51,257 nt of DNA from JAIBJN01 sp035461525 (GTDB taxonomy: Bacteria > Actinomycetota > Thermoleophilia > Gaiellales > Gaiellaceae): contig DATHVD010000009.1 in assembly GCA_035461525.1 (NCBI GenBank), positions 1 to 51,257 of the forward strand. Direction: 5' to 3'. The notes under the pieces were generated by a model, which made no database searches, was not told where the DNA came from, and saw only the letters and a list, made by a program, of their open reading frames with translations. The number at the start of each line of letters is the position of its first letter. Position 1 is the first letter of the stretch. The translations under genes and the position numbers were made by a program. Below are positions 1 through 7,601 of this stretch, piece by piece.

Positions 1-167
1 GTCTCGATCCAGGTCGTGGCGACGCCGACGAGCGGGCGGGCCAGGTCGTCGTCGGACAGGCCCACGCCCTTCAGCATCGCGCGGGCGGGCGCGCGCTCGG
101 GGCCGTCCGTGAGCGCGGCGCTCCGGCGCTTCGCGGGGTCGGAGGGGCGGTCGTAGGGGTGGCTCAC
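1..167 (-). CDS. ilvD: Dihydroxy-acid dehydratase, N-terminal fragment (cut by window edge)
   Basis: Dihydroxy-acid dehydratase dehydrates the dihydroxy-acid intermediates of valine, leucine and isoleucine synthesis. Only about 55 codons are visible; the gene continues off the left edge. The visible N-terminus carries ALTDGPERAPARAML and then LARPLVGVATTW, the conserved opening of the IlvD/Edd family. The GTG start (167-165) overlaps the TGA stop of thrB as GTGA, so translation is probably coupled. It is the last visible gene of the Thr/BCAA operon. Phosphogluconate dehydratase (Edd) shares this N-terminus but is disfavoured by the context. Confidence 0.88.
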   Translation of the reverse strand, partial: MSHPYDRPSDPAKRRSAALTDGPERAPARAMLKGVGLSDDDLARPLVGVATTWIE

Positions 168-985
168 GCGTGCCCCGCGCCTTCCGCGCTGACCTTGAGC
201 CAGAAGACGCGCACGTCGGGGAAGCGGTCGGCGAGCTCGGCCGCGACCCCGTCGGCCTCGCCCTTGCGCGCCCAGACGATCACGGTCGGGCCGGAGCCGG
301 AGATCGTGGCGCCGAGCGCCTGCGCGGGCAGGTCCTCGCGGACCTCGGCGAAGAGCGGCGCTCCCGTGGCTCGGTAGGGCTCGTGCAGGCGGTCGGCGAG
401 AGCGGCTGCGAAGAGACCCGGGGAGCCCGAGGCGAGCGCGGCGCCGAGGAGCGCCGCCCGGCCGGCGGAGAACGCGGCGTCGGAGTGCGGGATCTCCGCC
501 GGGAGGGCTGCACGCGCCGCAGCCGTGCCGACCCTCGTCTCGGGGACGAGGGCCACCGGCTCGGCGGGGACGTCGTCGGCGATCCGCTCGATCGTCGTCC
601 CCCACGTGAGGACGGCCCCGCCGGTGAGCGCGGCGGCCAGGTTGTCCGCGTGGCCCTCGAGCGAAATGCCCTCGGCGAGGAGGTCCTGCGGCACGAGGTC
701 GCGGCCCGCGGCGAGGGCGCCGGCGACGAGCCCGAGCGCGATCACCGCCGCGCTCGACCCGAGCCCGCGCTCGCGGGGGATCCTGTCGATGAAGTCGAAG
801 CGCAGCCCGCCGGCGGGGGCGAGCCGCTCGAACGCCTGCACGCCGAGGTGGGTCCGGTCCGGCTCGCCCCCCGGCGTCACTTCGAGCTCGTTCCAGAGGT
901 CGAGCGCCACGGCGGCGCAGTCGAACCCTGGCCCGAGGTTGGCCGTCGTCGCCGGGGCGCGGACGCGGATGGCGCCGAAGCTCAC
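164..985 (-). CDS. thrB: Homoserine kinase
   Basis: Cytoplasmic GHMP-family kinase that phosphorylates homoserine with ATP, the step before threonine synthase. The protein is 273 residues, slightly short for the family (about 300). The N-terminus has RVRAPATTANLGPGFD, the usual opening, and the ATP-loop PRERGLGSSAAV is intact at about residues 80-91. The C-terminal GATISGSGPTVIVWA is the GHMP C-domain signature. The start is taken as GTG 985-983, with a GGAGG about 15 bases upstream; no nearer in-frame start exists. Unlike its neighbours it is separated from the gene before it (thrC) by 151 bases holding two palindromes, so it may have its own control. Its stop overlaps the ilvD start. Confidence 0.93.
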   Translation of the reverse strand: MSFGAIRVRAPATTANLGPGFDCAAVALDLWNELEVTPGGEPDRTHLGVQAFERLAPAGGLRFDFIDRIPRERGLGSSAAVIALGLVAGALAAGRDLVPQDLLAEGISLEGHADNLAAALTGGAVLTWGTTIERIADDVPAEPVALVPETRVGTAAARAALPAEIPHSDAAFSAGRAALLGAALASGSPGLFAAALADRLHEPYRATGAPLFAEVREDLPAQALGATISGSGPTVIVWARKGEADGVAAELADRFPDVRVFWLKVSAEGAGHA

Positions 986-1015
986 CGGGAGCGCACCCCG
1001 CCTCCGAAGCCACCG

Positions 1016-1032
1016 TGCAACAGACTGTTGCA
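1016..1032. promoter_or_regulatory. Palindrome 1 in the thrC-thrB gap (possible operator)
   Basis: TGCAACAGACTGTTGCA is a perfect inverted repeat that can be read as TGCAACA-N3-TGTTGCA. It lies about 31 bases upstream of the thrB start. A second copy with the same geometry is at 1101-1119. The symmetry and shared spacing look like binding sites for a dimeric repressor; the regulator is unknown. Confidence 0.45.
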
Positions 1033-1100
1033 AGCAAATCGCCCGGCAGGGTCGCCACGCCCGTCGGGCTGGGGGCCCGGCTTCCGGCAGCGGGGAGACT

Positions 1101-1119
1101 TTGCGGCAGTGTGCTGCAA
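1101..1119. promoter_or_regulatory. Palindrome 2 in the thrC-thrB gap (possible operator)
   Basis: TTGCGGCA-GTG-TGCTGCAA is an inverted repeat with one mismatch between arms. It has the same half-site pattern (TGCnnCA-N3-TGnnGCA) as the copy at 1016-1032, with centres 86 bases apart. It lies just past the end of thrC, ahead of thrB on the minus strand. Confidence 0.42.
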
Positions 1120-1136
1120 GGAAACGTCGGGAGGCC

Positions 1137-2120
1137 TCACGCGGCCGCTGCCTCCGCGATCGCGTCCGGGTCCGGCTCGACTGCCAGCGGCGCCGCCGAG
1201 AGGCGCGCCGCGGCCTCCGGGTCCTTGAGGCCGTGGCCGGTGACGACGACGACGCAGCGCGTCCTCGGCTCGGGCCGCGCGCGGGCGAGCGCCGCGAGGC
1301 CCGCGGCGGCGGAGGGCTCGCAGAAGACGCCCTCCAGGTAGGCGAGATCGCGCCAGGCCGCGACGATCTCCTCGTCGGAGAGCGAGACGACCGCACCGCC
1401 GGAGCGGGCGATCGCCTCCTCCGCCTCGGTCTCGTGCGCCGGCGCGGCGATCCGGATCGCGGTGGCCACCGTCTCGGCGCGAATCGCCGACTCGCCGGCG
1501 ACGAGCCGCGGCATCCCGGCGCCCGCCTCGGCGAAGCCGAGCGCGTAGGCGCGCGTGTTGCCGCCGCCGCCGTAGGGGAGGGCGAGCACGTCCGGCGTGC
1601 CGCCGAGCTCCTCGACGAGCTCGAACGCCGCCGTCTTCTGCCCTTCGAGTCGGTGCGGGTTGAGGGAGTTCACGAGCGTGTGCGTTCCGCGTCGGTCGAG
1701 CTCGCGGGCCGCGTCGAGTGCGCTCTCGAAGGAGCCGCGCACCTCGAGGAGCCGGGCGCCGACGGCGCGCGCCTGCGCCACCTTGCCGAGCGCGACCGCG
1801 CCCGCCGGCTGAAGGATGACGGCCGCGAGGCCGGCGCGCGCCGCGTAGGCTGCCGCCGACGCCGCGGTGTTCCCCGTCGAGGCGCAGACGACTGCCGCCG
1901 CGCGCACCTCGAGCGCCTTCGAGACGGCCACGGTCATGCCGCGGTCCTTGAAGCTTCCGGTCGGGTTCCCGCCCTCCCACTTGAGCCGGAGGTCGACGCC
2001 CAGCCGCTCGGAGAGCCGCGGCGCGGGGAGGAGCGGGGTGCCGCCCTCGCCGAGGGACACGACCGGCGTCGCGCCGGTCAGCGGCAAGCGGTCGCGGTAG
2101 CGCTCGGCGAGCGGGATCAC
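1137..2120 (-). CDS. thrC: Threonine synthase
   Basis: PLP enzyme that converts O-phosphohomoserine to threonine, the last threonine step and the source of carbon for isoleucine. It is 327 residues, the compact class seen in actinobacteria. Near the N-terminus, GEGGTPLLPAPRL is followed by WEGGNPTGSFKDRGM, where the lysine of SFKDRG is the expected PLP Schiff-base residue. CASTGNTAASAAAYAARAG is the phosphate-binding stretch, and PYGGGGNTRAY follows. The GTG start (2120-2118) overlaps the hom TGA. A threonine dehydratase-type fold is related, but the operon context (hom before, thrB after) settles the call. Confidence 0.93.
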   Translation of the reverse strand: MIPLAERYRDRLPLTGATPVVSLGEGGTPLLPAPRLSERLGVDLRLKWEGGNPTGSFKDRGMTVAVSKALEVRAAAVVCASTGNTAASAAAYAARAGLAAVILQPAGAVALGKVAQARAVGARLLEVRGSFESALDAARELDRRGTHTLVNSLNPHRLEGQKTAAFELVEELGGTPDVLALPYGGGGNTRAYALGFAEAGAGMPRLVAGESAIRAETVATAIRIAAPAHETEAEEAIARSGGAVVSLSDEEIVAAWRDLAYLEGVFCEPSAAAGLAALARARPEPRTRCVVVVTGHGLKDPEAAARLSAAPLAVEPDPDAIAEAAAA

Positions 2121-3424
2121 GCCCAGCCGAGCCCCGGGAGGCCGCGGTCGGAGACGACGGGGAGCGCCGACGGCTCGGCGCGCGACTCCGGCAGCGCCCG
2201 GATCTCGGCGAGCGCGGCCTCGACGCTGCCGACGGGCGCCTCGTGCGTAACCACATGGAGCGTCGCGGCGCCGTTGTCCTGCTGCTGGACGAGGCGCGAG
2301 ACCGAGACCCCGTGCGCGGCGAGCGCCTGCGCGACCTGCGCGAGGACGCCGGCCCGGTCCTCGACCGCCAGCCGGACGTAGTGGGGCGAGCGCGCCTCCC
2401 CGGCCGGCAGCCGCTCGAGCGTGCGCCAGCAGGCGTCGTTCTGGAGGAAGCCGGTGCCCGTGGTGCCGATGACGCTGACCATGTCGGCCACGACCGCCGA
2501 CGCCGTCTCCGGACCGCCGGCGCCCGGCCCCTCGAGCGTGATCTCGCGGATTGCGTCGCCCTGAAGCATGACCGCGTTCATGGCGCCCTCGACCGAGGCG
2601 AGAGGATGGTGTCTGTCCACGAGCGCCGGCCCGACCCGGACGTCGAGCTGTCCACCGGCGAGAGTGGCCTGACCGACCAGCCGGATCGCCATCTCCATCT
2701 CGCGGGCCGCGGCCACATGCTCCTCCGTCAGCCCGTCGATCCCCTCGTAGGCGACGTCGCCGAGGGTGACGCGCGACCCGAACGCGATCGTGGCGAGGAT
2801 CGCCATCTTCGCGGCCGCGTCCGCGCCGGTCACGTCCTCCGTCGGGTCGGCCTCCGCGTAGCCGAGCCGCTGCGCCTCGGCGAGGGCCTCCGCGTACGTC
2901 GAGCCAGCCTCCATCTCGGTGAGGATGAGGTTCGTCGTCCCGTTCACGATCCCGAGGATCCGGTGGACGTTCGAGACGACGAGCGACTCGCGCAGAACCT
3001 TGATGACCGGGATCGCCGCGCACACGCTCGCCTCGAAGCGGAGCTGCACGCCCCCCTCCGAGGCCGTGCGGAAGAGCTCGGCGCCACGGCGCGCCACGAG
3101 CTGCTTGTTCGCCGAGACCACGGGCTTCCCGGCGCGCAGAAGGTCGAGGACGTAGCCGCCCGTGGGCTCCACGCCGCCCATCACCTCGGCGACGACCGCG
3201 ATCGACGGGTCGTCCCGGATGGCGGCGAAGTCCGTCGTCAGGACGCCGTCCTCGGGGCGGTGCGGGCGCTCGCGGCCGGGGTCGCGGACGAGCGCGCGGA
3301 CGACGCGCACACGGTGCCGGGTCGCGCGCTCGATGTCGCCGGCGTTCTCCCGCAGGAGCCGGTCGACGGCCGACCCGACCGTCCCGTAGCCGAGGAGCGC
3401 GACAGGGACGTCAACCGCCGACAC
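2117..3424 (-). CDS. hom: Homoserine dehydrogenase with C-terminal ACT domain
   Basis: NAD(P)H-dependent reduction of aspartate semialdehyde to homoserine, the branch point to threonine and methionine. The 435-residue length is normal for the monofunctional enzyme. The nucleotide-binding LLGYGTVGSAV is at residues 10-20, VSANKQLVA and GIVNGTTNLILTEM follow, and AEADPTEDVTGADAAAKMAILA is represented by its core DVTGADAAAKMAIL. A C-terminal ACT domain (about 345-420) starting VRLAVEDRAGVLAQVAQAL suggests allosteric feedback by threonine, as known for the family. The GTG start lies 14 bases inside the end of ilvC, the deepest overlap in the operon. Confidence 0.94.
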   Translation of the reverse strand: MSAVDVPVALLGYGTVGSAVDRLLRENAGDIERATRHRVRVVRALVRDPGRERPHRPEDGVLTTDFAAIRDDPSIAVVAEVMGGVEPTGGYVLDLLRAGKPVVSANKQLVARRGAELFRTASEGGVQLRFEASVCAAIPVIKVLRESLVVSNVHRILGIVNGTTNLILTEMEAGSTYAEALAEAQRLGYAEADPTEDVTGADAAAKMAILATIAFGSRVTLGDVAYEGIDGLTEEHVAAAREMEMAIRLVGQATLAGGQLDVRVGPALVDRHHPLASVEGAMNAVMLQGDAIREITLEGPGAGGPETASAVVADMVSVIGTTGTGFLQNDACWRTLERLPAGEARSPHYVRLAVEDRAGVLAQVAQALAAHGVSVSRLVQQQDNGAATLHVVTHEAPVGSVEAALAEIRALPESRAEPSALPVVSDRGLPGLGWA

Positions 3425-4421
3425 GCGCCTCCGCTCCGAGCAGGCCCTCGCGCCCGGCGAGCTCGCGCAGCTCGCGCCCGACCGACTCGACGGGATGGCG
3501 CGCGGCCATGCGGCGCAGCGCGGTCAGCCGCGGCCTGCCGGCCTCCTCCTCGGCGATCAGCTCGCGGGCGAAGGAGCCGTTGCGGACGTCTTCGAGGAGC
3601 TGCTTCATCGTCGTTCGGACCTGGTCGTCGACGACCATGCGGCCGCGCGTCAGGTCGCCGTACTCTGCCACGTCGGAGATCGAGCGGCGCATGTGCGCGA
3701 AGCCGCCCTCGTAGATCAGGTCGACGATCAGCTTCAGCTCGTTGATGCACTCGTAGTAGGCGACCTCCGGCTGGTAGCCGGCGTCGACGAGCGTCTCGAA
3801 GCCGGCCTGCATGAGGGCGCAGACGCCGCCGCAGAGGACGGCCTGCTCGCCGAAGAGGTCGCTCTCCGTCTCCTCGGCGAATGTCGTGGCGATCATCCCG
3901 GCCCGGCCGCACCCGATCGCCGCGCCGTAGGCGAGCGCGACGTCGAGCGCGCTCCCGCTCGCGTCCTGGGCGACCGCGACGAGCCCGGGGACGCCGGCGC
4001 CCGCCTCGTAGAGCTGGCGGACACGGTGCCCGGGGCCCTTGGGCGCGACCATGATCACGTCGTGACCCGGATCGGGACGGATCTGCCCGTAGTGGACGTT
4101 GAAGCCGTGGGCGAAGAGGATCGCCGCGTCGGGCTCGAGGTTCGGCGCGACCTCGCGCTCGTAGATGTCCCACTGGACGTGATCGGGTAGCAGGACGGCG
4201 ACGAGGCGGGCCCCGCGGACGGCTTCGGCGAACGAGTGCACCGGAAGCCCGGCCTCCTCGGCGTCGGCCGCGGAGGCGCTCGCCTCGCGCAGGCCGACCT
4301 CCACGTCGAGCCCGGAGTCGCGCAAGTTGAGGGCGTGCGCGTGGCCCTGGCTGCCGTAGCCGAGCACGGCGATCTTGCCGGCGAGGAGGTCGAGGTTTCC
4401 CTCGCGGTAAACGGTTGCCAT
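3411..4421 (-). CDS. ilvC: Ketol-acid reductoisomerase (class I)
   Basis: Converts acetolactate and acetohydroxybutyrate to the dihydroxy acids by Mg-dependent isomerisation and NAD(P)H reduction. At 336 residues it is the short class I form. GYGSQGHAHALNLRDSG (residues about 21-37) is the Rossmann nucleotide site. The following loop, LREASASAADAEE, keeps the Arg and Ser residues usually tied to NADPH use. APKGPGH and the metal-binding acidic residues in EETESDLFGEQAVLCGG are present, as is CINELKLIVDLIYEGG. The gene sits 14 bases after ilvN and overlaps hom at its 3' end. Confidence 0.96.
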   Translation of the reverse strand: MATVYREGNLDLLAGKIAVLGYGSQGHAHALNLRDSGLDVEVGLREASASAADAEEAGLPVHSFAEAVRGARLVAVLLPDHVQWDIYEREVAPNLEPDAAILFAHGFNVHYGQIRPDPGHDVIMVAPKGPGHRVRQLYEAGAGVPGLVAVAQDASGSALDVALAYGAAIGCGRAGMIATTFAEETESDLFGEQAVLCGGVCALMQAGFETLVDAGYQPEVAYYECINELKLIVDLIYEGGFAHMRRSISDVAEYGDLTRGRMVVDDQVRTTMKQLLEDVRNGSFARELIAEEEAGRPRLTALRRMAARHPVESVGRELRELAGREGLLGAEARVGG

Positions 4422-4435
4422 CGGAATCCTTTCTC

Positions 4436-4948
4436 TCAGCGGAGGACGTGCTGTCGGGGGGAGGGGGCGGGCGAGGAGGCGCGGGCAAGCCCGATCCGGC
4501 CGGTGCGCGCGAGCTCCTCGAGGCCGTGCGGTCGCAAGAGCTCCTCGAAGGAGGCGAGCTCGTCCGGCGTGCCGACGAGCTCGAAGACCATCGCGTCCGG
4601 CCCGAGGTCGGCCACCCGCGCGCCGAAGACGCCGGTGAGCGCGATCAGGTCGGCGCGCCGCTCCGGCGGGACGGCCACGCGTGCGAGGACGAGCTCGCGC
4701 TCGACCGCCTCGCCCGCCTCGAGGGTCGAGACGGCCAGGACGTTGACGAGCTTCTGCACCTGCCGGGAGATCTGTTCCAGCCGCTCGGGCGGGCAGCGGA
4801 CCGTGAGCGTGATCCGCGAGACGTCGAACCGCTCGGTGGGCCCGACGGCGAGGCTCTCGATGTTGTAGCCGCGTCGCGCGAAGACGTTCGAGACGCGGGC
4901 GAGCGCGCCCGGCTTGTTCTCGACGAGAACCGCGACCGTGTGCGTCAT
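4436..4948 (-). CDS. ilvN: Acetolactate synthase small (regulatory) subunit
   Basis: Regulatory partner of IlvB. The family binds valine through ACT domains and raises the activity of the large subunit. The protein is 170 residues, normal for IlvH/IlvN. The first ACT domain (about 4-75) begins TVAVLVENKPGALARVSNVF and contains RRGYNIESLAVGPTE, the family signature. A C-terminal ALS small-subunit domain follows (VERELVLARV, then GVFGARVADLG). The ATG start (4948-4946) overlaps the ilvB stop as ATGA. The last 15 residues (SSPAPSPRQHVLR region) look like a low-complexity tail. Confidence 0.95.
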   Translation of the reverse strand: MTHTVAVLVENKPGALARVSNVFARRGYNIESLAVGPTERFDVSRITLTVRCPPERLEQISRQVQKLVNVLAVSTLEAGEAVERELVLARVAVPPERRADLIALTGVFGARVADLGPDAMVFELVGTPDELASFEELLRPHGLEELARTGRIGLARASSPAPSPRQHVLR

Positions 4949-6666
4949 GCCACCGCCTCCTCCGCCTGGAACTCGATCACGTCGGTCGCCGCGGCGCCGG
5001 ACGGGATCATCGGGAAGCACTTTTCGGCCGGGTCGCAGCGCGCGTCCACGACCGCGGTGCGGCCGCAGGCGAGCGCCTCGGCGAGGACCGGCTCGAGGTC
5101 GTCCTCGGCCTCGACGGTGAATCCGGCGGCGCCGTAGGCCTCGGCGAGCCGCGCGTAGTCGGGCACCTGCCGGCCGAGGTACGTGTGCGAGAGCCGCTCC
5201 TCGTGGAACATCTCCTGCCACTGGCGCACCATTCCGAGCCAGCCGTTGTTGACGATGACGACGACGACTGGAAGGTCGTCGAGCACCGAGACGGCGAGCT
5301 CCTGCGCGGTCATCTGGAAGCAGCCGTCGCCGTCGACGCAGACGACGGTGGCCTCCGGCCGGGCCGCCTTCGCGCCGATCGCGGCGGGGAGGCCGAACCC
5401 CATGGTCCCCAGGCCGCCCGAGGTGACGAAGCTCCGCGGCCGGTCGCAGACGAGGTACTGCATCGCCCACATCTGGTGCTGGCCGACGCCGGTCGTCCAG
5501 ACGACGTCGTCCCGGCCCGCGGTGAGGTCGCGAAGCGTCTCGAGCACCGTCTGAGGCTTGAGGTGCTCCCCGTCGCGGGCGTAGCGGTAGGGGAAGGCCT
5601 CCCGCCACCCGTCGAGCTGCGCTCGCCAGGCGGCCGGTCCTGGATGCCCCGGGCCGGCGAGTCGCCGAGCCTCCTCGGCGAGCGCCGCGAGCGCGGGGGC
5701 GAGCGGTCCCTCGACGGGGATGTCCGCGTGCCGGAGCTTCCCGATCTCGGCCGGGTCGACGTCCAGGTGCACGACCTCGGCCTCGGGCGCGAACGCCGAG
5801 AGCCTGCCGGTGACGCGGTCGTCGAAACGGGCCCCGGCGGCCACGATCAGGTCGGCCTTGTTCAGCGCCCAGTTCGCCCACTTCGACCCGTGCATGCCGG
5901 GCGCGCCGTAGCAGAGCGGATGCGAGTCGGGGAACGCGCCCTTCGCCATCAGCGTCGTCACGACGGGGATGCCGCCGGCCTCGGCGAGATCGAGGAGCTC
6001 GGCGCACGCCTCCCCGTTGATCGTCCCGCCTCCGGCGTAGAGAACGGGCCGCGAGGCGGCGAGGAGTGCTCGAGCCGCCCCGCGGACCTGTTCGGGGTGG
6101 GGGCAGACAAGAGGCCTCCACCCGGGGAGATCGACTTGTCGGGGGGAGCGCAGGTCGATCTCCTCCTCCTGCACGTCTCGGGGAACGTCCACGAGCACGG
6201 GGCCGGTACGGCCGGTCCGCGCCACGTGGAACGCCTCCGCGAGCACGTGCGGGAGCTCTTCGACACTCTGCACGAGCCACGAGTGCTTGACGATCGGGAG
6301 CGTGATGCCCGTCGCGTCGGTCTCCTGAAACGCGTCGGTGCCGATCAGGCTCGAGCGTACCTGGCCCGTGATGCAGACGAGCGGCGTCGAGTCCATCCAG
6401 GCGTCCGCGATCGGCGTGACGAGGTTCGTGACTCCGGGCCCGGACGTCGCGATCGCGACCCCGACGCGGCCGGAGGCGCGCGCGTAGCCCTGGGCCATGT
6501 GCCCCGCGCCCTGCTCGTGCCGGGCGAGGACGTGGCGGACGGTCGTGCCGCGCGCGAAAGCGTCGTAGAGCGGCAGGATCGCCCCGCCGGGGATGCCGAA
6601 GGCGACCTCGACGCCTTCGCGCTCCAGGCAGCGGAGGATCGCGTCGGCCCCGAGCATCCTGCTCAT
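4945..6666 (-). CDS. ilvB: Acetolactate synthase large (catalytic) subunit
   Basis: TPP enzyme that condenses pyruvate with pyruvate or 2-ketobutyrate, the first common BCAA step. The 573-residue length is typical. The N-terminal TPP domain has FGIPGGAILPLYDA and the catalytic Glu in HEQGAGHMAQGYARASG. GARFDDRVTGRLS marks the central FAD-type domain. The C-terminal TPP/Mg site is GDGCFQMTAQELAV followed by NNGWLGMVRQWQ. Its ATG overlaps the stop of the leuB-like gene as ATGA, and its own stop overlaps ilvN. Related TPP enzymes (glyoxylate carboligase, oxalyl-CoA decarboxylase) are excluded by the adjacent ilvN and ilvC. Confidence 0.96.
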   Translation of the reverse strand: MSRMLGADAILRCLEREGVEVAFGIPGGAILPLYDAFARGTTVRHVLARHEQGAGHMAQGYARASGRVGVAIATSGPGVTNLVTPIADAWMDSTPLVCITGQVRSSLIGTDAFQETDATGITLPIVKHSWLVQSVEELPHVLAEAFHVARTGRTGPVLVDVPRDVQEEEIDLRSPRQVDLPGWRPLVCPHPEQVRGAARALLAASRPVLYAGGGTINGEACAELLDLAEAGGIPVVTTLMAKGAFPDSHPLCYGAPGMHGSKWANWALNKADLIVAAGARFDDRVTGRLSAFAPEAEVVHLDVDPAEIGKLRHADIPVEGPLAPALAALAEEARRLAGPGHPGPAAWRAQLDGWREAFPYRYARDGEHLKPQTVLETLRDLTAGRDDVVWTTGVGQHQMWAMQYLVCDRPRSFVTSGGLGTMGFGLPAAIGAKAARPEATVVCVDGDGCFQMTAQELAVSVLDDLPVVVVIVNNGWLGMVRQWQEMFHEERLSHTYLGRQVPDYARLAEAYGAAGFTVEAEDDLEPVLAEALACGRTAVVDARCDPAEKCFPMIPSGAAATDVIEFQAEEAVA

Positions 6667-7601
6667 GCCGCCGCCCCCGCGAACTCGGTGTCGCGCCGCG
6701 CCGAGGGGAGCGAGGCGAGGAGCGCGTCCGCGAACTCACGCGTGGTCGCGCCCGTTCCGGACGAGACCAGATCCGGCGTGCCGAGGCCGGTGTCGAGCGC
6801 ATCGAGCACCGCATGCTCGAGCGTGCGCGCCGCGCTCCGCTCGCCGAGGCCCTCGCCGAGGAGGAGCGCCGCGGCGAGGAGCATGGCGCTCGGGTTGGCG
6901 ACGCCCTGGCCCGCGAGCTGCGGCGCGGAGCCGTGCGTCGGCCCGAAGACGCCCTTGCCCCCGGGCCCGAGGCGGCCCGAGGCGACGAGACGCGTGCCTC
7001 CGTGCGCGGACGCGGCGGTGCCGGAGAGCGCTTCGCCGAAGGGCTGCTCGCAGACGACCACGTCGAAGCGGGCGGGGTCGTGCAGGAGTCCCACGACCGC
7101 GTCCTCGAAGCGGGCACGCTCGACGCGGACGCCCTCGTGGCGCTCCGCGACGCGGGCGAGCGCCGCCCTCCAGGCCGGGCTCTCGCCGACCGAGGTCAGC
7201 GACGCGCGGCGGCCGAGCGCGAGCCCGAAGGCGCGCTCGAGCGCGAGCTCGGCCGCGTCCGGCCGGAGCGGGCCGACAACGGCGAGCTGGCTGCCGCGCG
7301 CCGAGACTCGCGTGAGGCGCCAGCCGAGGTCGAGCTCGGCCTTGACGTCCTCGAGCGCGGGCTCGCGCGTCGAGGCGACGAGGACGGCGTCGGCGTCGAG
7401 GCACGCCGCCCTCGTCGCGGGGGGAAGCGGGTGCCCGAAGCGGCGCACGGCGTCGCCGCCGAAGGGCAGGTGCAGCTCGTCAACCGCGAACCCGTGCATG
7501 CGGGAGACCTCCGCGAGCACGCGGCTCGCCTCGGCGGTGAGCTCCGGCCCGATGCCGTCACCGGAGAGGAGGGCGACCGTGTAGCGCTTCTTGCGGTTCA
7601 T
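6663..7601 (-). CDS. LeuB-like protein (isopropylmalate dehydrogenase family), probably catalytically impaired
   Basis: A 312-residue member of the isocitrate/isopropylmalate dehydrogenase family between leuA and ilvB, exactly where leuB is expected. The N-terminal VALLSGDGIGPELT, the segment DPARFDVVV and the C-terminal FGPTHGSAPQLAGQGVANPS are clear family blocks. Compared from memory with Thermus LeuB (about 345 residues), roughly 50 residues are missing between about 113 and 135. That stretch includes the region of the substrate Arg and catalytic Tyr. The catalytic Lys position reads Glu (SVGES, residue 140). The metal-ligand motif FGDILSD reads FGEALSG (residues 188-194), losing both Asp; only Asp167 survives. 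GPKWD is also absent. The gene has normal codon use, no frame break and coupled overlaps, so it looks maintained rather than decaying. A non-catalytic, regulatory or repurposed role is possible. Confidence 0.8.
   Translation of the reverse strand: MNRKKRYTVALLSGDGIGPELTAEASRVLAEVSRMHGFAVDELHLPFGGDAVRRFGHPLPPATRAACLDADAVLVASTREPALEDVKAELDLGWRLTRVSARGSQLAVVGPLRPDAAELALERAFGLALGRRASLTSVGESPAWRAALARVAERHEGVRVERARFEDAVVGLLHDPARFDVVVCEQPFGEALSGTAASAHGGTRLVASGRLGPGGKGVFGPTHGSAPQLAGQGVANPSAMLLAAALLLGEGLGERSAARTLEHAVLDALDTGLGTPDLVSSGTGATTREFADALLASLPSARRDTEFAGAAA

Noticed and set aside
986..1136. A riboswitch in the thrC-thrB gap
   Set aside because: No known aptamer core was recognised; the clearest signals are two palindromes more typical of protein binding.
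525..2381. A 618-codon plus-strand frame over thrB and thrC
   Set aside because: Composition-driven shadow; both real genes are read on the opposite strand with full family motifs.
5185..7584. A 799-codon plus-strand frame
   Set aside because: Antisense shadow of ilvB and the LeuB-like gene; Arg/Gly/Ala-rich without recognisable domains.
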